This document shows positions 48,791 to 61,034 of a stretch of DNA of 64,000 bases, one piece after another. Each line of letters opens with the position of its first letter. The stretch's first letter is position 1. A model generated the notes under the pieces. The model saw nothing but the letters and a program-made list of their open reading frames with translations, had not been told where the DNA came from and searched no databases. Origin of the DNA: Mycobacterium rhizamassiliense (GTDB lineage Bacteria > Actinomycetota > Actinomycetes > Mycobacteriales > Mycobacteriaceae); the NCBI RefSeq assembly GCF_900157375.1, contig NZ_LT721901.1, forward strand, positions 1,669,278 through 1,733,277, given 5' to 3'. The position numbers and the translations under genes are program-made.

Positions 48791-49032
48791 TCATGCGGGC
48801 GGTCCGGTCACCGCAGCAGTCGCATGCTGCCACTCTACCGTGATCGGGGGCCGGGACCGATTTTCTGGGCGCGTTTCTACCTATCTGGACGCGCCGTGTG
48901 CTCAATTTCTTTATTGACGGCGCCTCCGGACGTGCGCGACGGGGGTCCGTTTCGTTCTCGCGGATCTGAGAGCGCCGCCGTTAACCTGGCGCTGGCGGCG
49001 TTGCGCCGGTGTCGATATGGGCCTGAAATACC

Positions 49033-49596
49033 TTAGCCGTAGGTGTCGCGGGGACCCCTGCCGGAGATGTGCCGCGGCCCCTTGCGCCACGACGGCGCCG
49101 CCGGCCCGGTGATTTTCACGGAGGTGACGACGCCGTTGCCGACCGCCGCGGCGATCTTCGCCAGCAGCTGGGCCTGGATCATCCGCAACTGCGTGGCCCA
49201 GGCCGTCGATTCGGCGGCCACGCTGAGCACACCCTCGTTCAGCCCGGTCGGCGTCGCGTGGTCGGCGATCTCGTGTCCAACCACCGACGGCCAATGAGCC
49301 AGCACCGTGCCCTCGGCGACGTGAGTGGACCAGCCGCGTTTTTTCGCGAGGTCGCGGGTCAGCCTGCCCAGCGGCTGCGGATCGCGGGCGTCCGGACCGG
49401 GCCCCGACCAGCGTCGGCGCCGGCCGCCGGCGCCGCGGATGACGGGGGCGGAGCTGCGCCCGCGGCCGGCGTCCTTGCCCTTCGCGCGGGCCGCGGCCCG
49501 CGCTTCCTCCAGGGTGCGCCGCACCAGATCGATGCCGGAGACGTCGCCGACGCGTGCGACCTTGTCGGCGGCCGGCTCGTCGTGGGAGTCCGTCAT
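49033..49596 (-). CDS. dciA: replicative helicase operator/loader DciA (DUF721)
   Basis: The 187-residue protein has a basic, Gly/Arg-rich N-terminal half and a C-terminal DUF721 domain ([40 protein letters not shown]). It corresponds to Rv0004, shown to be DciA, which acts with DnaB at initiation in bacteria lacking DnaC. It starts in an ATGA overlap with recF, so it is part of the dnaN-recF transcription unit. Confidence 0.92.
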   Translation of the reverse strand: MTDSHDEPAADKVARVGDVSGIDLVRRTLEEARAAARAKGKDAGRGRSSAPVIRGAGGRRRRWSGPGPDARDPQPLGRLTRDLAKKRGWSTHVAEGTVLAHWPSVVGHEIADHATPTGLNEGVLSVAAESTAWATQLRMIQAQLLAKIAAAVGNGVVTSVKITGPAAPSWRKGPRHISGRGPRDTYG

Positions 49597-50747
49597 GCCT
49601 GCACCACCGACACTCGTCCGGCCTCGCCGTCGCGCAGATCGATGTGCACCCGCTTAGCATCCCAGCCGTCGGGGATGTCTTCCAGTACCGCCGCGGTTAC
49701 CAGGACCTGTTCTGCGGATTCGGCCACGGCCGCCAGCGCGCGGCGGCGGGCGGTGTCGAGTTCGGCGAACACGTCGTCGAGCAGCAGCACCGGCTCGCCG
49801 CCATCGGCCCGCAGTAATTCGTAGGCCCCCAGGCGCAGCGCCACGGCGAACGACCACGATTCTCCGTGGCTCGCAAAGCCTTTGGCGGGCTGATCACCCA
49901 GGCGCAACTCCAGGTCATCGCGGTGCGGGCCGACGAGGCACATGCCGCGGTCCAGCTCGGCGTCGCGGCGCGCGGCCAGCGCGGCAAGCAGCGCGGCCTC
50001 GAGAAATTCCGGATCGGTGCCCTCGTCCGCGCCACCGAGGCCGTCCATACTCGCGCGGTAGTTGATCGACGCCGGGCGGGAGGCAGGCGCCAACAATTGG
50101 TAGGCCTTCTCCACCTCCGGCGCCAGCTCGTTCACCAAATCGATTCGGGCGGCCATCAATTCGGCGCCGTGCTCGGCCAGCCGGCTGTCCCACACGTCCA
50201 GCGTGTCCAATGCCTCCTGGCCCCTGCGGTAACGCGCTCCCGCCAGCGACTTCAACAGCGCCGTGCGCTGGCGCAGCACCTTTTCGTAGTCGGCACGCAC
50301 CCCGGCGATCCGCGGGCGGCGCACCGTTGCCAGATCATCGAGGTAACGGCGCCGCTCGGCCGGGTCGCCGCGGACCAATGCCAGGTCCTCGGGAGCGAAC
50401 AGCACGCAGCGCAACACCCCGACCACCTCGCGCGTACTGCGCACCGGCGAGCGGTTGAGCCGGGCCTTATTGGCCCGGCCCGCGACAATCTCCAGATCGA
50501 CGGCGCATTCGCGGCCCTCATTGACGACAATGGTCGAAACGACCGCGCGGGCCGCACCCTCCCGGATCAGCGGCGCATCAGAACCCACCCGGTGAGAGCC
50601 CAATGTCGTCGAATACCACAGCGCCTCAATGAGATTCGTCTTCCCGAAGCCGTTCGATCCGACAAAGACCGTGCGGCCAGGCCCCAGCTCGAGGTCAACG
50701 GATTCCCAGGACCGGAAGTCCCGTAGCGCCAACTGCCGAACGTACAC
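49593..50747 (-). CDS. recF: DNA repair/recombination protein RecF
   Basis: The 384-residue SMC-like ATPase has Walker [21 protein letters not shown] and the signature/Walker B region [20 protein letters not shown], then [18 protein letters not shown]. RecF helps load RecA at gapped DNA with RecO and RecR. It starts at GTG 50747 directly after the dnaN stop (TAGGTG). Confidence 0.97.
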   Translation of the reverse strand: MYVRQLALRDFRSWESVDLELGPGRTVFVGSNGFGKTNLIEALWYSTTLGSHRVGSDAPLIREGAARAVVSTIVVNEGRECAVDLEIVAGRANKARLNRSPVRSTREVVGVLRCVLFAPEDLALVRGDPAERRRYLDDLATVRRPRIAGVRADYEKVLRQRTALLKSLAGARYRRGQEALDTLDVWDSRLAEHGAELMAARIDLVNELAPEVEKAYQLLAPASRPASINYRASMDGLGGADEGTDPEFLEAALLAALAARRDAELDRGMCLVGPHRDDLELRLGDQPAKGFASHGESWSFAVALRLGAYELLRADGGEPVLLLDDVFAELDTARRRALAAVAESAEQVLVTAAVLEDIPDGWDAKRVHIDLRDGEAGRVSVVQA

Positions 50748-51947
50748 CTAGCCGGGCAACCGAACTGGCATCAACAAGTAGACGTAGTCCGTCGGCAGCG
50801 CCGAGAACGGGCCGTTGCCCGTCGGATGGCTGGCATCGTCGAAGGCCGGACGCAGCAAGGCCGGCTTGCCCGGCGTCGTGAAGCCGAACGACACCCGCTC
50901 CGAATGCACCGAGGCGAGCCCGTCGGTCAGATAGGTCGGGTTGAACGCGATCGTCAACGGTTCTCCGGCGAAGTCGACCGCCAACTCCTCCTCGGCGCGA
51001 CCGACGTCGTCGGCGCCCGCGGAAAGGCGCAGCGCACCGTCGGCGAATTCCATCCGCACCTGCGCGCCCCGGTCGGCGACCAGGGCAACCAGCTTGATGG
51101 CCTCGGTCAATTGCGCGACATTGATCGTCGCCACCGAGGTGTGCTCGGCCGGCAGCAACTGACGAAACTTCGGGAACTCGGCATCGAGAAGTCGTGTGGT
51201 GCTGCGCTTGCCGTTGCCGCTGATGCCAAGCAGGCCGTCTTTCCCGACGCCGCTACCGGCGCCGAGCGCCAGCCGAACTTCAGATCCATCGATGCCACCC
51301 TTGGCCGCCTCCGACAATGTCTTGGCCGGCACCAAGACAGACGCCTCGACATCGGGAGCCAGCGCCGACCAGGTCAGCTCACGAACCGCCAGCCGAAACC
51401 GGTCGGTGGCGGCCAAGACGACGGTGTCACCCGAAATCTCCACGCGAATTCCGGTCAACATGGGCAAGGTGTCGTCCCGGCCGGCGGCGATGGCGACCTG
51501 ACCGATCGCCTCGGCGAACAAATCCGACGGCAGCGACCCCGTCTCGTCGGGCAGCGCCGGCAAGGTCGGGTAGTCCTCGACCGCCATCGTCGGCAACGAG
51601 AATTTCGCGCTTCCACAGGTCAGCGCCACCCGGTTGCCGTCGACGTAGAAGTCGACCGGCTTGTCGGGCAGCGCCCTGGTGATGTCGGACAACAGCCTTC
51701 CGGATACCAAAACGCTTCCCGGAGAAGCGATTTCGGCCGCGACCTGTGCTTCGGCGGAGACCTCGTAGTCGAATCCCGAGATCGTCAGGCCTTCATCGGA
51801 GCCGGTCAACAACACGCCGGACAACACCGGCACAGCGGGCCTGGTCGGGAGGTTCTTTGCAACCCACGACACCGCGTCGGCGAAAGACTCGCGTACCAGA
51901 CGAAATTTCAGATCGGTGAGGCCAGCTTTCGTCGTGGCGGCGTCCAT
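50748..51947 (-). CDS. dnaN: DNA polymerase III beta sliding clamp
   Basis: The 399-residue protein has the three-domain clamp pattern: [20 protein letters not shown] with [20 protein letters not shown] in domain 1, [13 protein letters not shown] in domain 2, and the C-terminal [17 protein letters not shown], which contributes to the peptide-binding pocket. It encircles DNA and tethers polymerases. It lies just after oriC. Confidence 0.98.
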   Translation of the reverse strand: MDAATTKAGLTDLKFRLVRESFADAVSWVAKNLPTRPAVPVLSGVLLTGSDEGLTISGFDYEVSAEAQVAAEIASPGSVLVSGRLLSDITRALPDKPVDFYVDGNRVALTCGSAKFSLPTMAVEDYPTLPALPDETGSLPSDLFAEAIGQVAIAAGRDDTLPMLTGIRVEISGDTVVLAATDRFRLAVRELTWSALAPDVEASVLVPAKTLSEAAKGGIDGSEVRLALGAGSGVGKDGLLGISGNGKRSTTRLLDAEFPKFRQLLPAEHTSVATINVAQLTEAIKLVALVADRGAQVRMEFADGALRLSAGADDVGRAEEELAVDFAGEPLTIAFNPTYLTDGLASVHSERVSFGFTTPGKPALLRPAFDDASHPTGNGPFSALPTDYVYLLMPVRLPG

Positions 51948-52435
51948 AGCGTCCCTTCACCTACAAAAATTTCAGTCCAGTGGCTAGCCGCGTCCCCCGC
52001 TAGCGTGGGGCCCCCGAAACGGGGAGTCGAAGAACAACCGTAGATCGTCCGGGGCCATCTTGAAAGCTAATCGCGAAGGCCGACAACCGCAGTGATCGAG
52101 ACGCTTGTAAGCCCCTGGGGACGAGGCGTCCCCAAACCTGTTCTTCAAAGAAGAAACGACGAAGAGATCTCAGTACCAGTATTAAGGGCTGTGCAAGTTG
52201 GGGAGAAGTGCACTCCTGTGCAGCTAGGGGAGCGGCGGGGGTGTGGATGACGCGGTGCGCAACTGTGTGTCCCGTGTGGGTCGACTGGGGATGAATTACA
52301 GATGTACACCGATGGCCGATTACTGCACGGGGGTTTGCGTGGTTTTTGCACAAGCCTGCGCACATAGCCAGCGTGTGGCTGGTGTGACAGACGTGTGGGA
52401 AGTTTTTTGAAAAAGTTTGACTCGTGGGGTGCAAA
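51948..52435. other. chromosomal replication origin oriC (dnaA-dnaN intergenic region)
   Basis: In mycobacteria the origin lies between dnaA and dnaN. This 488-base gap has the expected contents: no coding frame, several degenerate DnaA-box cores on one strand (TGTGGATGA 52242, TGTGGGTCG 52275, TGTGGCT 52374, TGTGGGAAG 52394), and AT-rich tracts near 52401-52420 and 52141-52190. A perfect 8-bp inverted repeat is at 52116-52134. The lack of perfect boxes is usual for mycobacterial origins. Confidence 0.85.
52116..52134. repeat. perfect inverted repeat within oriC
   Basis: TGGGGACG and CGTCCCCA pair perfectly across a 3-base loop (AGG). No U-tract follows in either direction, so a simple Rho-independent terminator is unlikely. 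Each arm contains GTCCCCA, which resembles a degenerate DnaA box. Confidence 0.6.
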
Positions 52436-53953
52436 TCAGCGCTTGGAGCGCTGGCGGATGCGAGTCGTGAGCTCTTTGACGTGATCGAACACCTCGCGGC
52501 GCTCGGCCATCTCCGACAAGATCTTTCGCTGCGCGTACATGACCGTGGTGTGGTCACGGGCGAACGCCTGGCCGATCTTTGGTAGCGACAGATCGGTCAG
52601 CTCCCGGCACAGATACATCGCGATCTGGCGCGACTGAGCCAGGGCCCGGGTCTTACCGGGGCCGCGTAACTCCTCGACGGTGGTGTCGAAGTACTCGGCG
52701 GTGGCAGCCATGATGGTGGCCGCACTGATCTGCATGGTGCTCGCGTCGGCGATCAGGTCGCGCAACACGATGTCGGCGAGCGCCTTGTCGATCGGGGTCT
52801 TGTTCAGCGAGGCGAAGGCCGTGACCCGGATGAGGGCGCCCTCGAGTTCGCGGATGTTGCGTTCGATGCTGCTGGCGATCAGCTCGAGCACATCGTCGGG
52901 AACGTTGAGCCGCTCCATCTGTGCTTTCTTACGCAGAATGGCGATGCGGGTTTCCAGCTCCGGGGGCTGGACGTCGGTGATCAGGCCCCACTCGAACCGT
53001 GTCCGAAGCCGATCTTCCAGGGTGGCAAGCTGTTTCGGCGGTCGATCCGACGAGATGACGATCTGCTTGTTGGCGTTGTGCAGGGTGTTGAAGGTATGGA
53101 AGAACTCTTCCTGGATACCTTCCTTGCCCTCGATGAACTGAATGTCATCGACCAGCAGCACGTCGACGTCGCGGTAGCTGCGCTTGAACGCGACCTTGCG
53201 GTCGTCGCGCAACGAGTTGATGAAGTCGTTGGTGAATTCCTCGGTGGAGACGTACTTGACGCGCATGCCGGGGAACAGCCGCTGCGCGTAGTTGCCCGCC
53301 GCATGCAACAGGTGGGTCTTGCCCAGTCCGGATTCACCCCAGATGAAAAGCGGGTTGTATGCGCGGGCGGGGGCCTCGGCGATCGCCAGCGCCGCGGCAT
53401 GCGCGAACCGGTTGGAGGCGCCGATGACGAAAGTGTCGAAGGTGTAGCGGCGATTGAGACTGGTCCCGCCGGCCACCGCCGGGTCGATGGTGTGCGGACG
53501 CTCGGTGAAGTAATTGGGCCAGCTCTGTTCGGCGCCGATCACCTCGCCGTTCTCGTCCGTTTCGTCATCGTCACTTGACGTTTCTAGGACTTCGTCGTTG
53601 AACGTGTCGGGGATCGGGAAGTAGGTGTCGTCGGCGTCTTCGGGCGGCGGAGCGATCCGAACCCCGAGTTGGATCTGCTGGCCGAGCCGGCGGCTGAGCG
53701 CGTCGGTGATCGGGGCGCGCAGGTGACGTTCGATCTCGTTTTGCACGAAGCTGCTCGGCACCGACAGCAGAGCAAATCCTTCGACGATGGTGAGCGGCTG
53801 CACGAGGTTCAGCCACGCTCGCTGCTGCGGGGTTAGCGGATTTTCCAGGGCGGTCCGGCCGGCGGCCACGCCGTCTGGGGTTGGGTCTCCGTTGAGCTCG
53901 GAAACGACCGCATTCCACACCGTCGTAAAGCCGGAACCGGGGTCATCGGTCAA
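52436..53953 (-). CDS. dnaA: chromosomal replication initiator protein DnaA
   Basis: The 505-residue protein has all four domains: N-terminal domain I ([15 protein letters not shown]), an acidic linker ([15 protein letters not shown]), the AAA+ ATPase (Walker [21 protein letters not shown], Walker [16 protein letters not shown]) and the DNA-binding domain IV ([20 protein letters not shown]). I chose TTG 53953 (TTG ACC GAT GAC) because Mtb dnaA starts with the same TTG codon and sequence; the open frame extends 22 codons further upstream. A DnaA-box cluster lies about 70-100 bases upstream, suggesting autoregulation. Confidence 0.98.
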   Translation of the reverse strand: MTDDPGSGFTTVWNAVVSELNGDPTPDGVAAGRTALENPLTPQQRAWLNLVQPLTIVEGFALLSVPSSFVQNEIERHLRAPITDALSRRLGQQIQLGVRIAPPPEDADDTYFPIPDTFNDEVLETSSDDDETDENGEVIGAEQSWPNYFTERPHTIDPAVAGGTSLNRRYTFDTFVIGASNRFAHAAALAIAEAPARAYNPLFIWGESGLGKTHLLHAAGNYAQRLFPGMRVKYVSTEEFTNDFINSLRDDRKVAFKRSYRDVDVLLVDDIQFIEGKEGIQEEFFHTFNTLHNANKQIVISSDRPPKQLATLEDRLRTRFEWGLITDVQPPELETRIAILRKKAQMERLNVPDDVLELIASSIERNIRELEGALIRVTAFASLNKTPIDKALADIVLRDLIADASTMQISAATIMAATAEYFDTTVEELRGPGKTRALAQSRQIAMYLCRELTDLSLPKIGQAFARDHTTVMYAQRKILSEMAERREVFDHVKELTTRIRQRSKR

Positions 53954-54557
53954 CGACGCATCTCCCTGGTTCTCGCAAACTCTGGGCTGAGCTACAACCT
54001 CGCTGTGACGACAAAGCAACTGTCCACATAGTTATACACAGGTGTGGACAGGATGATCGTATACGGGCCGCAACCTACCGGCGACGGCTCGCGATCTCCG
54101 CGCTGGAGGCAACCCCGTGGAGGTCGCCTAGACAGCTAGTCGATCCGCCATCCTCGCTTCGTTGTCATGCGCCGTTGCAGTCTGAAACGGCATTGCCCGA
54201 AGCTAACAGTTTTCCGACCGGCTGCCAACAGTTCGGCTGCATTCCAATCGGCTTCTCTAGCCTCCTTGGGCGCGTCTTTCTCTCGGCCGCCGGACGGGAG
54301 GCCGAGCGGCCTGCCTGAGCACGGGTATTTTCGGTGACGAGTGGTAGTCGCGGCGTTGCGCCAGGACAAGTTTGACCAGGCGAAGTGTCATCAGTACCCT
54401 CATACAGTCGCCCGAAAGTCGGCGATACGGCTGCGACCCGAGCCATCTGTGCGGGGACCGCGCCGGCCAGCAGCAGTTAGACCACTTTCCGACTGACCCG
54501 CGGGTTGCGAAACGCGAGCGGCCGGATGGCAATGCGAGACACACCGAGGAGAATGCC
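53954..54557. other. dnaA-rpmH divergent intergenic region
   Basis: This 604-base gap separates divergent dnaA and rpmH and must hold both promoters. Apart from the DnaA-box cluster at 54020-54051, I see no RNA gene or convincing coding frame. The G+C content is lower than in flanking genes around 54010-54060 and 54160-54260. The rpmH side ends with CCGAGGAG just upstream of its GTG. Confidence 0.6.
54020..54051. promoter_or_regulatory. DnaA-box cluster upstream of dnaA
   Basis: CTGTCCACA (54020-54028) and TGTGGACAG (54043-54051) are exact reverse complements, each one base from the TTGTCCACA box. They are separated by 14 bases that contain TTATACACA (54032-54040), one base from TTATCCACA. 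The cluster lies 67-98 bases upstream of the dnaA TTG, a good place for autoregulation by DnaA. Confidence 0.75.
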
Positions 54558-54701
54558 GTGGCCAAGGGCAAGCGGACCTTTCAGCCGAATAACCGGCGCC
54601 GAGCCCGTGTGCACGGCTTCCGTCTGCGCATGCGTACCCGCGCCGGGCGTGCCATTGTGTCGGGTCGGCGTCGCAAGGGTCGCCGCGCGCTTTCTGCCTG
54701 A
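54558..54701 (+). CDS. rpmH: 50S ribosomal protein L34
   Basis: The 47-residue, highly basic protein reads [40 protein letters not shown] in two joined halves and ends RRALSA, the L34 sequence. It starts at GTG 54558 after GAGGAG. L34 is part of the large ribosomal subunit. It leads the conserved rpmH-rnpA-yidD-yidC-jag-rsmG operon, divergent from dnaA. Confidence 0.97.
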   Translation: MAKGKRTFQPNNRRRARVHGFRLRMRTRAGRAIVSGRRRKGRRALSA

Positions 54702-54725
54702 TCCGCGCCGACAGGTTCGTGGGCG

Positions 54726-55088
54726 GTGCTTTCGGCACGCAACCGTATGAGACGGTCATCGGAGTTTGACGCGACCGTCAAGTGTGGCGTGCGCGCGGCA
54801 CAACCCGATGTCATCGTGCACGTCCGCCGAAGCGACGACTGCGACGAGGGCGACGGTCCGCGAGTGGGACTGATCGTCGGGAAAGCCGTCGGCTCGGCGG
54901 TCGAGCGCCATCGCGTCTCGCGCCGGCTGCGTCACGTCGTCCGGACCATGCTGCCCGACCTTCGGCACGGCGACCAGGTGGTGCTGCGCGCGCTGCCGGG
55001 GAGCCGCAACGTGTCGTCGGCCCGGCTGGAGCAGCAGGTGCGAAACGGTCTGCGGCGGGCCGTCGGCAAGACGAGAACGGACCGGTGA
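54726..55088 (+). CDS. rnpA: ribonuclease P protein component
   Basis: The 120-residue basic protein starts at GTG 54726 ([20 protein letters not shown]) and carries the RNR-type motif [18 protein letters not shown], which contacts the RNase P RNA. With that RNA it trims the 5' ends of tRNAs. It lies 24 bases after rpmH. Confidence 0.96.
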   Translation: MLSARNRMRRSSEFDATVKCGVRAAQPDVIVHVRRSDDCDEGDGPRVGLIVGKAVGSAVERHRVSRRLRHVVRTMLPDLRHGDQVVLRALPGSRNVSSARLEQQVRNGLRRAVGKTRTDR

Positions 55089-55090
55089 AG

Positions 55091-55426
55091 ATGTCGGTGC
55101 GATCGGCGATCGACGGCGTGGGCAAGACCGCCGTGCGCGGGGCGGTGTTTTTGATTCAGCTGTACCGCCACATGGTCTCGCCGCTGCGCCCGGCAACGTG
55201 CCGATTCATTCCGACCTGTAGCCAGTACGCCGTCGACGCCCTCACCGAGTACGGCCTGATTCGGGGCAGCTGGTTGGCCGCCGCCCGGCTCGCGAAGTGT
55301 GGGCCGTGGCATCGGGGAGGATGGGACCCAATACCGGAACGCGAATGCCGATCCGATTTCACCGCAGCGGGTACCGACGGGGAGCTCCCCGCGAACCAAG
55401 GGAAGAGTGTGTCTTTTGTCGTTTGA
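55091..55426 (+). CDS. yidD: membrane protein insertion efficiency factor YidD
   Basis: The 111-residue protein has the YidD/Haemolysin-like family pattern [43 protein letters not shown]-like helix and [14 protein letters not shown]. It is thought to help YidC-mediated membrane insertion. The ATG lies 2 bases after the rnpA stop; a GTG two codons upstream is also possible. Its 3' end overlaps the yidC start by 20 bases. Confidence 0.93.
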   Translation: MSVRSAIDGVGKTAVRGAVFLIQLYRHMVSPLRPATCRFIPTCSQYAVDALTEYGLIRGSWLAAARLAKCGPWHRGGWDPIPERECRSDFTAAGTDGELPANQGKSVSFVV

Positions 55427-56510
55427 TGTGTTGAGCCTGGACTTCGTCTACTACCCGGTGTCGTGGATCATGTGGGTCTGGTACAAGCTGTTCGCCGCCA
55501 TGCTGGGCCCGGCGAACTTCTTTGCCTGGGCGCTGGCGGTGATGTTCCTCGTGTTCACCCTCCGCGCGCTGCTCTACAAGCCGTTCGTGCGGCAGATCCG
55601 CACCACGCGGCAGATGCAGGAACTGCAGCCACAGATCAAGGCGCTGCAGAAGAAGTACAGCAAGGACCGCCAGCGCATGGCGCTCGAGATGCAGAAGCTG
55701 CAGCGCGAGCACGGCTTCAATCCGATTCTGGGCTGCCTGCCGATGCTGGCCCAGATCCCGGTCTTCCTCGGGCTCTACCACGTGCTGCGCTCGTTCAACC
55801 GGACGACCGGCGGCATTGGGTTGCAGCAGCTGTCGGTGGCCCAGAACAAGCTGATCGGCAACTACGTCTTCACGCCCGCCGACGTCCAGAACTTCTTGAA
55901 GGCCAACCTGTTTGGCGCACCGATCGGTGCGTCCATGACGCAGAAGTCCGGACTCGACGCCTTCGAGCTTTTCCATCGACCGGCCGTGATGGCGGTCGGC
56001 GCGCCGGTGATGATCCTGGCCGGCATCGCGACCTACTTCAACAGCCGCGCGTCGGTCGCCCGGCAGAGTCCCGAGGCGGCGGCCAACCCGCAGACCGCGA
56101 TGATGAACAAGCTCGCGCTCTACGTCTTCCCGCTGGGGGTGATCGTCAGTGGGCCGTTCCTGCCGCTGGCGATCATCATGTACTGGGTCTCGAACAACAT
56201 CTGGACCTTCGGTCAGCAGCACTACGTCTTCGGGATGATCGAGAAAGAGGACGAGGCCAAAAAGCAGGAAGCCCTCGAGCGCCGCGCGGCCAACGCGCCG
56301 GCTCCCGGGGCCAAGCCGAAGCGGGCCGCCAAGGAAACGCCGACGAACGGCGACGGGGCGGCGGCCGGTGCCGACGGCGCGGAGACGACGACCCACGACG
56401 GTGGGGTGGCCGACGCCAAGACGGACAAGTCCGAGCCGGCGGTCGGCACCAACGATCCGGCCAACCGCACGCCGCGGCCCGGCGCGCGACCGAAGAGACG
56501 CAAACGCTGA
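55407..56510 (+). CDS. yidC: membrane protein insertase YidC
   Basis: The 367-residue protein has the Oxa1/YidC core of five membrane segments, with [20 protein letters not shown], the cytoplasmic helical loop [21 protein letters not shown], and [21 protein letters not shown] Lys/Ala-rich cytoplasmic tail ends KRRKR. I set the start at GTG 55407, giving the Mtb-like N-terminus ([20 protein letters not shown]); the frame is open further upstream inside yidD. YidC inserts and folds inner-membrane proteins. Confidence 0.95.
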   Translation: MCLLSFDVLSLDFVYYPVSWIMWVWYKLFAAMLGPANFFAWALAVMFLVFTLRALLYKPFVRQIRTTRQMQELQPQIKALQKKYSKDRQRMALEMQKLQREHGFNPILGCLPMLAQIPVFLGLYHVLRSFNRTTGGIGLQQLSVAQNKLIGNYVFTPADVQNFLKANLFGAPIGASMTQKSGLDAFELFHRPAVMAVGAPVMILAGIATYFNSRASVARQSPEAAANPQTAMMNKLALYVFPLGVIVSGPFLPLAIIMYWVSNNIWTFGQQHYVFGMIEKEDEAKKQEALERRAANAPAPGAKPKRAAKETPTNGDGAAAGADGAETTTHDGGVADAKTDKSEPAVGTNDPANRTPRPGARPKRRKR

Positions 56511-56593
56511 CCGCGGTCGCCCAGCGTTATCGGCCCGTCGCCGATGAGTGACCCCAATGAGACTCAAGACCTGTGAATGAGGGAGAGAAAACG

Positions 56594-57166
56594 ATGACAG
56601 AAGCCGAAACCACCGGCCCCGATCTGGAAACCCCGGTGGCGGTCGAGGATGACCCCGACACCCCCACGACGGAGGACGCCGGCGCCGACGAGCCCGAGGA
56701 TCAGGAGGAGCGGTTGGTCGCCGAGGGCGAGATCGCCGGGGACTACCTCGAAGAGCTGTTGGACCTGTTGGACTTCGACGGCGACATCGATCTGGATGTC
56801 GAGGGAAGCCGGGCCGTCGTCAGCATCGACGGCAGCGACGACCTGAACAAGTTGGTCGGCCGCGGCGGCGAGGTGCTCGATGCGCTGCAGGAGCTGACCC
56901 GGTTGGCCGTGCACCAGAAGACCGGCGTGCGCAGCCGGCTCATGCTGGACGTCGCGAGCTGGCGCCGCCGCCGCCGGGAGGAGCTGGCGGCGCTGGGCGA
57001 CAAGATCGCCCGCCGGGTGCTGGATTCCGGCGAGCGCGAGGAGCTCCGCCCGATGACGCCGTTCGAGCGAAAGATCGTCCACGACGCCGTCGCCGCGGTG
57101 CCGGGGGTGCACAGCGAGAGCGAGGGCGCCGAGCCCTCACGCCGCGTCGTCGTCCTGCACGACTAG
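56594..57166 (+). CDS. jag: KhpB/Jag RNA-binding protein (KH and R3H domains)
   Basis: The 190-residue protein has an acidic N-terminus, a KH domain (LDVEGSRAVVSIDGSDDLNK, VGRGGEVLDALQELTRLAVH) and an R3H domain (MTPFERKIVHDAVAAVPGVH, SESEGAEPSRRVVV). Jag/KhpB binds RNA and affects cell-wall growth in Gram-positives. ATG 56594 is chosen; a GTG at 56573 would add seven residues (NEGEKT). It corresponds to Rv3920c. Confidence 0.93.
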   Translation: MTEAETTGPDLETPVAVEDDPDTPTTEDAGADEPEDQEERLVAEGEIAGDYLEELLDLLDFDGDIDLDVEGSRAVVSIDGSDDLNKLVGRGGEVLDALQELTRLAVHQKTGVRSRLMLDVASWRRRRREELAALGDKIARRVLDSGEREELRPMTPFERKIVHDAVAAVPGVHSESEGAEPSRRVVVLHD

Positions 57167-57205
57167 TTACAGCTGTGTAGTTCGAGAGGGCGCCCCGCGC
57201 GCTGA

Positions 57206-58986
<1,781 letters not shown>

Positions 58987-59009
58987 CCACCATTCGTGAA
59001 GGGACGACC

Positions 59010-59993
59010 ATGACGCAGCCGTCACGCAAGAAGGGCGGCCTCGGCCGGGGCCTGGCTTCGCTGATCCCGACCGGCCCCGCCGAGGGGGACCCGGGCCCGG
59101 CGACGCTCGGGCCCCGCATGGGGGACGCCGCCGCCGACGTGCTGATCGGTGGGACCATGCCCGCGGCCAAGGAGATCGGCGCGGTGTACCGCGAAATCTC
59201 GCCGTCCGACATCGAGCCGAACCCGCGCCAGCCGCGCCAGGTGTTCGACGACGATGCGCTCGCCGAGCTGGTGCACTCCATCCGCGCGTTCGGCCTCCTG
59301 CAGCCGATCGTGGTGCGCGCGGTTACCCCGGCGCCGGGCGGCGCGCGTTACCAGATCGTGATGGGGGAGCGGCGGTGGCGGGCCGCCCAGGTGGCGGGCC
59401 TGGCCACCTTGCCGGCCATCGTGCGGGAGACGACCGACGACAACCTGTTGCGCGATGCGCTCCTCGAGAACATCCACCGGGCACAGCTGAATCCGTTGGA
59501 AGAGGCGGCGGCCTACCAACAGCTGCTCGACGAGTTTGATGTCACGCACGACGAGCTGGCCTCCCGGATCGGCCGCTCGCGGCCGTTGATTACCAACATG
59601 ATCCGGTTGCTCAAGCTCCCGATCGCGGTCCAGCGCCGGGTTGCGGCCGGCGTGCTGTCGGCCGGTCACGCCCGCGCATTGCTGTCCCTGGAATCCGGTC
59701 CCGAGGCGCAGGAGGAACTCGCGGCCCGGATCGTCGCCGAGGGTCTGTCGGTGCGCGCCACCGAAGAGGCCGTCACCCTGGCAAACCGCGGCGACACCGC
59801 GGCCCCGTCGGCCCCGCGCCGCAAGCCGATTCAGATGCCGGGCCTCCAAGACGTGGCCGACCGGCTGTCGAATGCGTTCGACACCCGCGTCTCGGTCAGC
59901 CTGGGCAAGCGCAAGGGGAAGATCGTCGTCGAGTTCGGCTCCGTCGAGGACCTCCAGCGAATTATCGACGTGATGAGCCCGCCCAGGGCGTGA
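59010..59993 (+). CDS. parB: chromosome partitioning protein ParB
   Basis: The 327-residue protein begins [20 protein letters not shown], the ParA-interacting N-terminus. The CTPase/ParB-Srx box [20 protein letters not shown] follows, then the helix-turn-helix with [20 protein letters not shown], and a C-terminal dimer domain ([20 protein letters not shown]). ATG 59010 matches Mtb ParB; the frame extends nine codons upstream. A 273-base gap after it shows nothing clear. Confidence 0.96.
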   Translation: MTQPSRKKGGLGRGLASLIPTGPAEGDPGPATLGPRMGDAAADVLIGGTMPAAKEIGAVYREISPSDIEPNPRQPRQVFDDDALAELVHSIRAFGLLQPIVVRAVTPAPGGARYQIVMGERRWRAAQVAGLATLPAIVRETTDDNLLRDALLENIHRAQLNPLEEAAAYQQLLDEFDVTHDELASRIGRSRPLITNMIRLLKLPIAVQRRVAAGVLSAGHARALLSLESGPEAQEELAARIVAEGLSVRATEEAVTLANRGDTAAPSAPRRKPIQMPGLQDVADRLSNAFDTRVSVSLGKRKGKIVVEFGSVEDLQRIIDVMSPPRA

Positions 59994-60266
59994 CCGGATA
60001 CACCGTGTAATTACGTCACTGTGACATCGGGGCGCTTTCCGGGCCCGAAGCGACCGCCCGCGCCGTCCCCCTCTAACGGAAGATGCTGTGCGCCAACTCA
60101 TTTCGCGGGACGCGGCGTGGCCGCGGCCGGCCGGCCCGCGTAACGGCGTCAACAGTCGCCGGTTTGCGCCAAACTCTCCTATCCTGGAGCGGTTGGTGGT
60201 GCATGTCAGCCTGGACCGCCGGGATGTAGGCAGTCGGCTGCGGCGCGTACGGAAGCCAGGAGGCTA

Positions 60267-61034
60267 GTGTCTGCTCGAATCACACCGCTGCGGCTCGAAG
60301 CCTTCGAGCAGCTTCCCAAGCATGCGCGCCGGTGCGTCTTTTGGGAGGTCGACCCCGCGACCCTGGGCCACGACCATCTTGCCGACCCGGAATTCGAAAA
60401 AGAAGCCTGGCTGTCGATGGTGATGCTGGAGTGGGGTTCGTGCGGGCAACTCGCGACGACGGTTCCCGACGAGCGCAGTAGTGCCGAGCCGTCCTGCCTG
60501 GGGTATGTGCTTTACGCGCCGCCCGGGGCGGTGCCGCGAGCCAGCCGCTTTCCCACCGCGCCGGTGTCGCCGGACGCCGTGCTGCTGACGTCGATGGGTA
60601 TCGAACTCGGGCACGCCGCCGACGACCTGCCGCACAGTCTGCTCGCCCGGGTGATCGAAGAGTTGGTCCGCCGCGGAGTCCGGGCGCTCGAGGCGTTCGG
60701 CCGGACGCCTGAGGCATCGGAACTACACGACCCGCAGTTGGTGGAACCCGGTGTGCGGCCGGTGCTCGAGGCGCTCGGCGATTGCTCGGTTGACCGCTGC
60801 ATCATCGACGCGGAGTTCCTGCAGGACGTGGGATTCGTTGTGGTGGCACCACATCCGTATTTCCCCCGGCTGCGGCTCGAGCTGGACAAGGGCCTGGGCT
60901 GGAAGGCCGAAGTGGAGGCCGCGCTGGAGCGCCTGCTGGCCAACGCGCAACTGGAGCAGCCGGTCGGCGCGGGGTCTGCTACGGCGAATGCGTTGCAGGC
61001 CAACCGGACCGGGCTGACCAACCGGACCGGCTAG
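60267..61034 (+). CDS. GNAT-like conserved protein, Rv3916c-like
   Basis: The 255-residue soluble protein begins ITPLRLEAFEQLPKHARRCV and has a conserved FWEVDPATLGHD stretch, with weak acetyltransferase-like features in RVIEELVRRGVRALEAFGRT and the C-terminal FLQDVGFVVVAPHPYFPRLR. It corresponds to Rv3916c, between parB and cwlM. The acceptor substrate is unknown, and the acetyl-CoA loop is not obvious. Its TAG stop shares bases with the convergent cwlM stop (CTAG). Confidence 0.8.
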   Translation: MSARITPLRLEAFEQLPKHARRCVFWEVDPATLGHDHLADPEFEKEAWLSMVMLEWGSCGQLATTVPDERSSAEPSCLGYVLYAPPGAVPRASRFPTAPVSPDAVLLTSMGIELGHAADDLPHSLLARVIEELVRRGVRALEAFGRTPEASELHDPQLVEPGVRPVLEALGDCSVDRCIIDAEFLQDVGFVVVAPHPYFPRLRLELDKGLGWKAEVEAALERLLANAQLEQPVGAGSATANALQANRTGLTNRTG

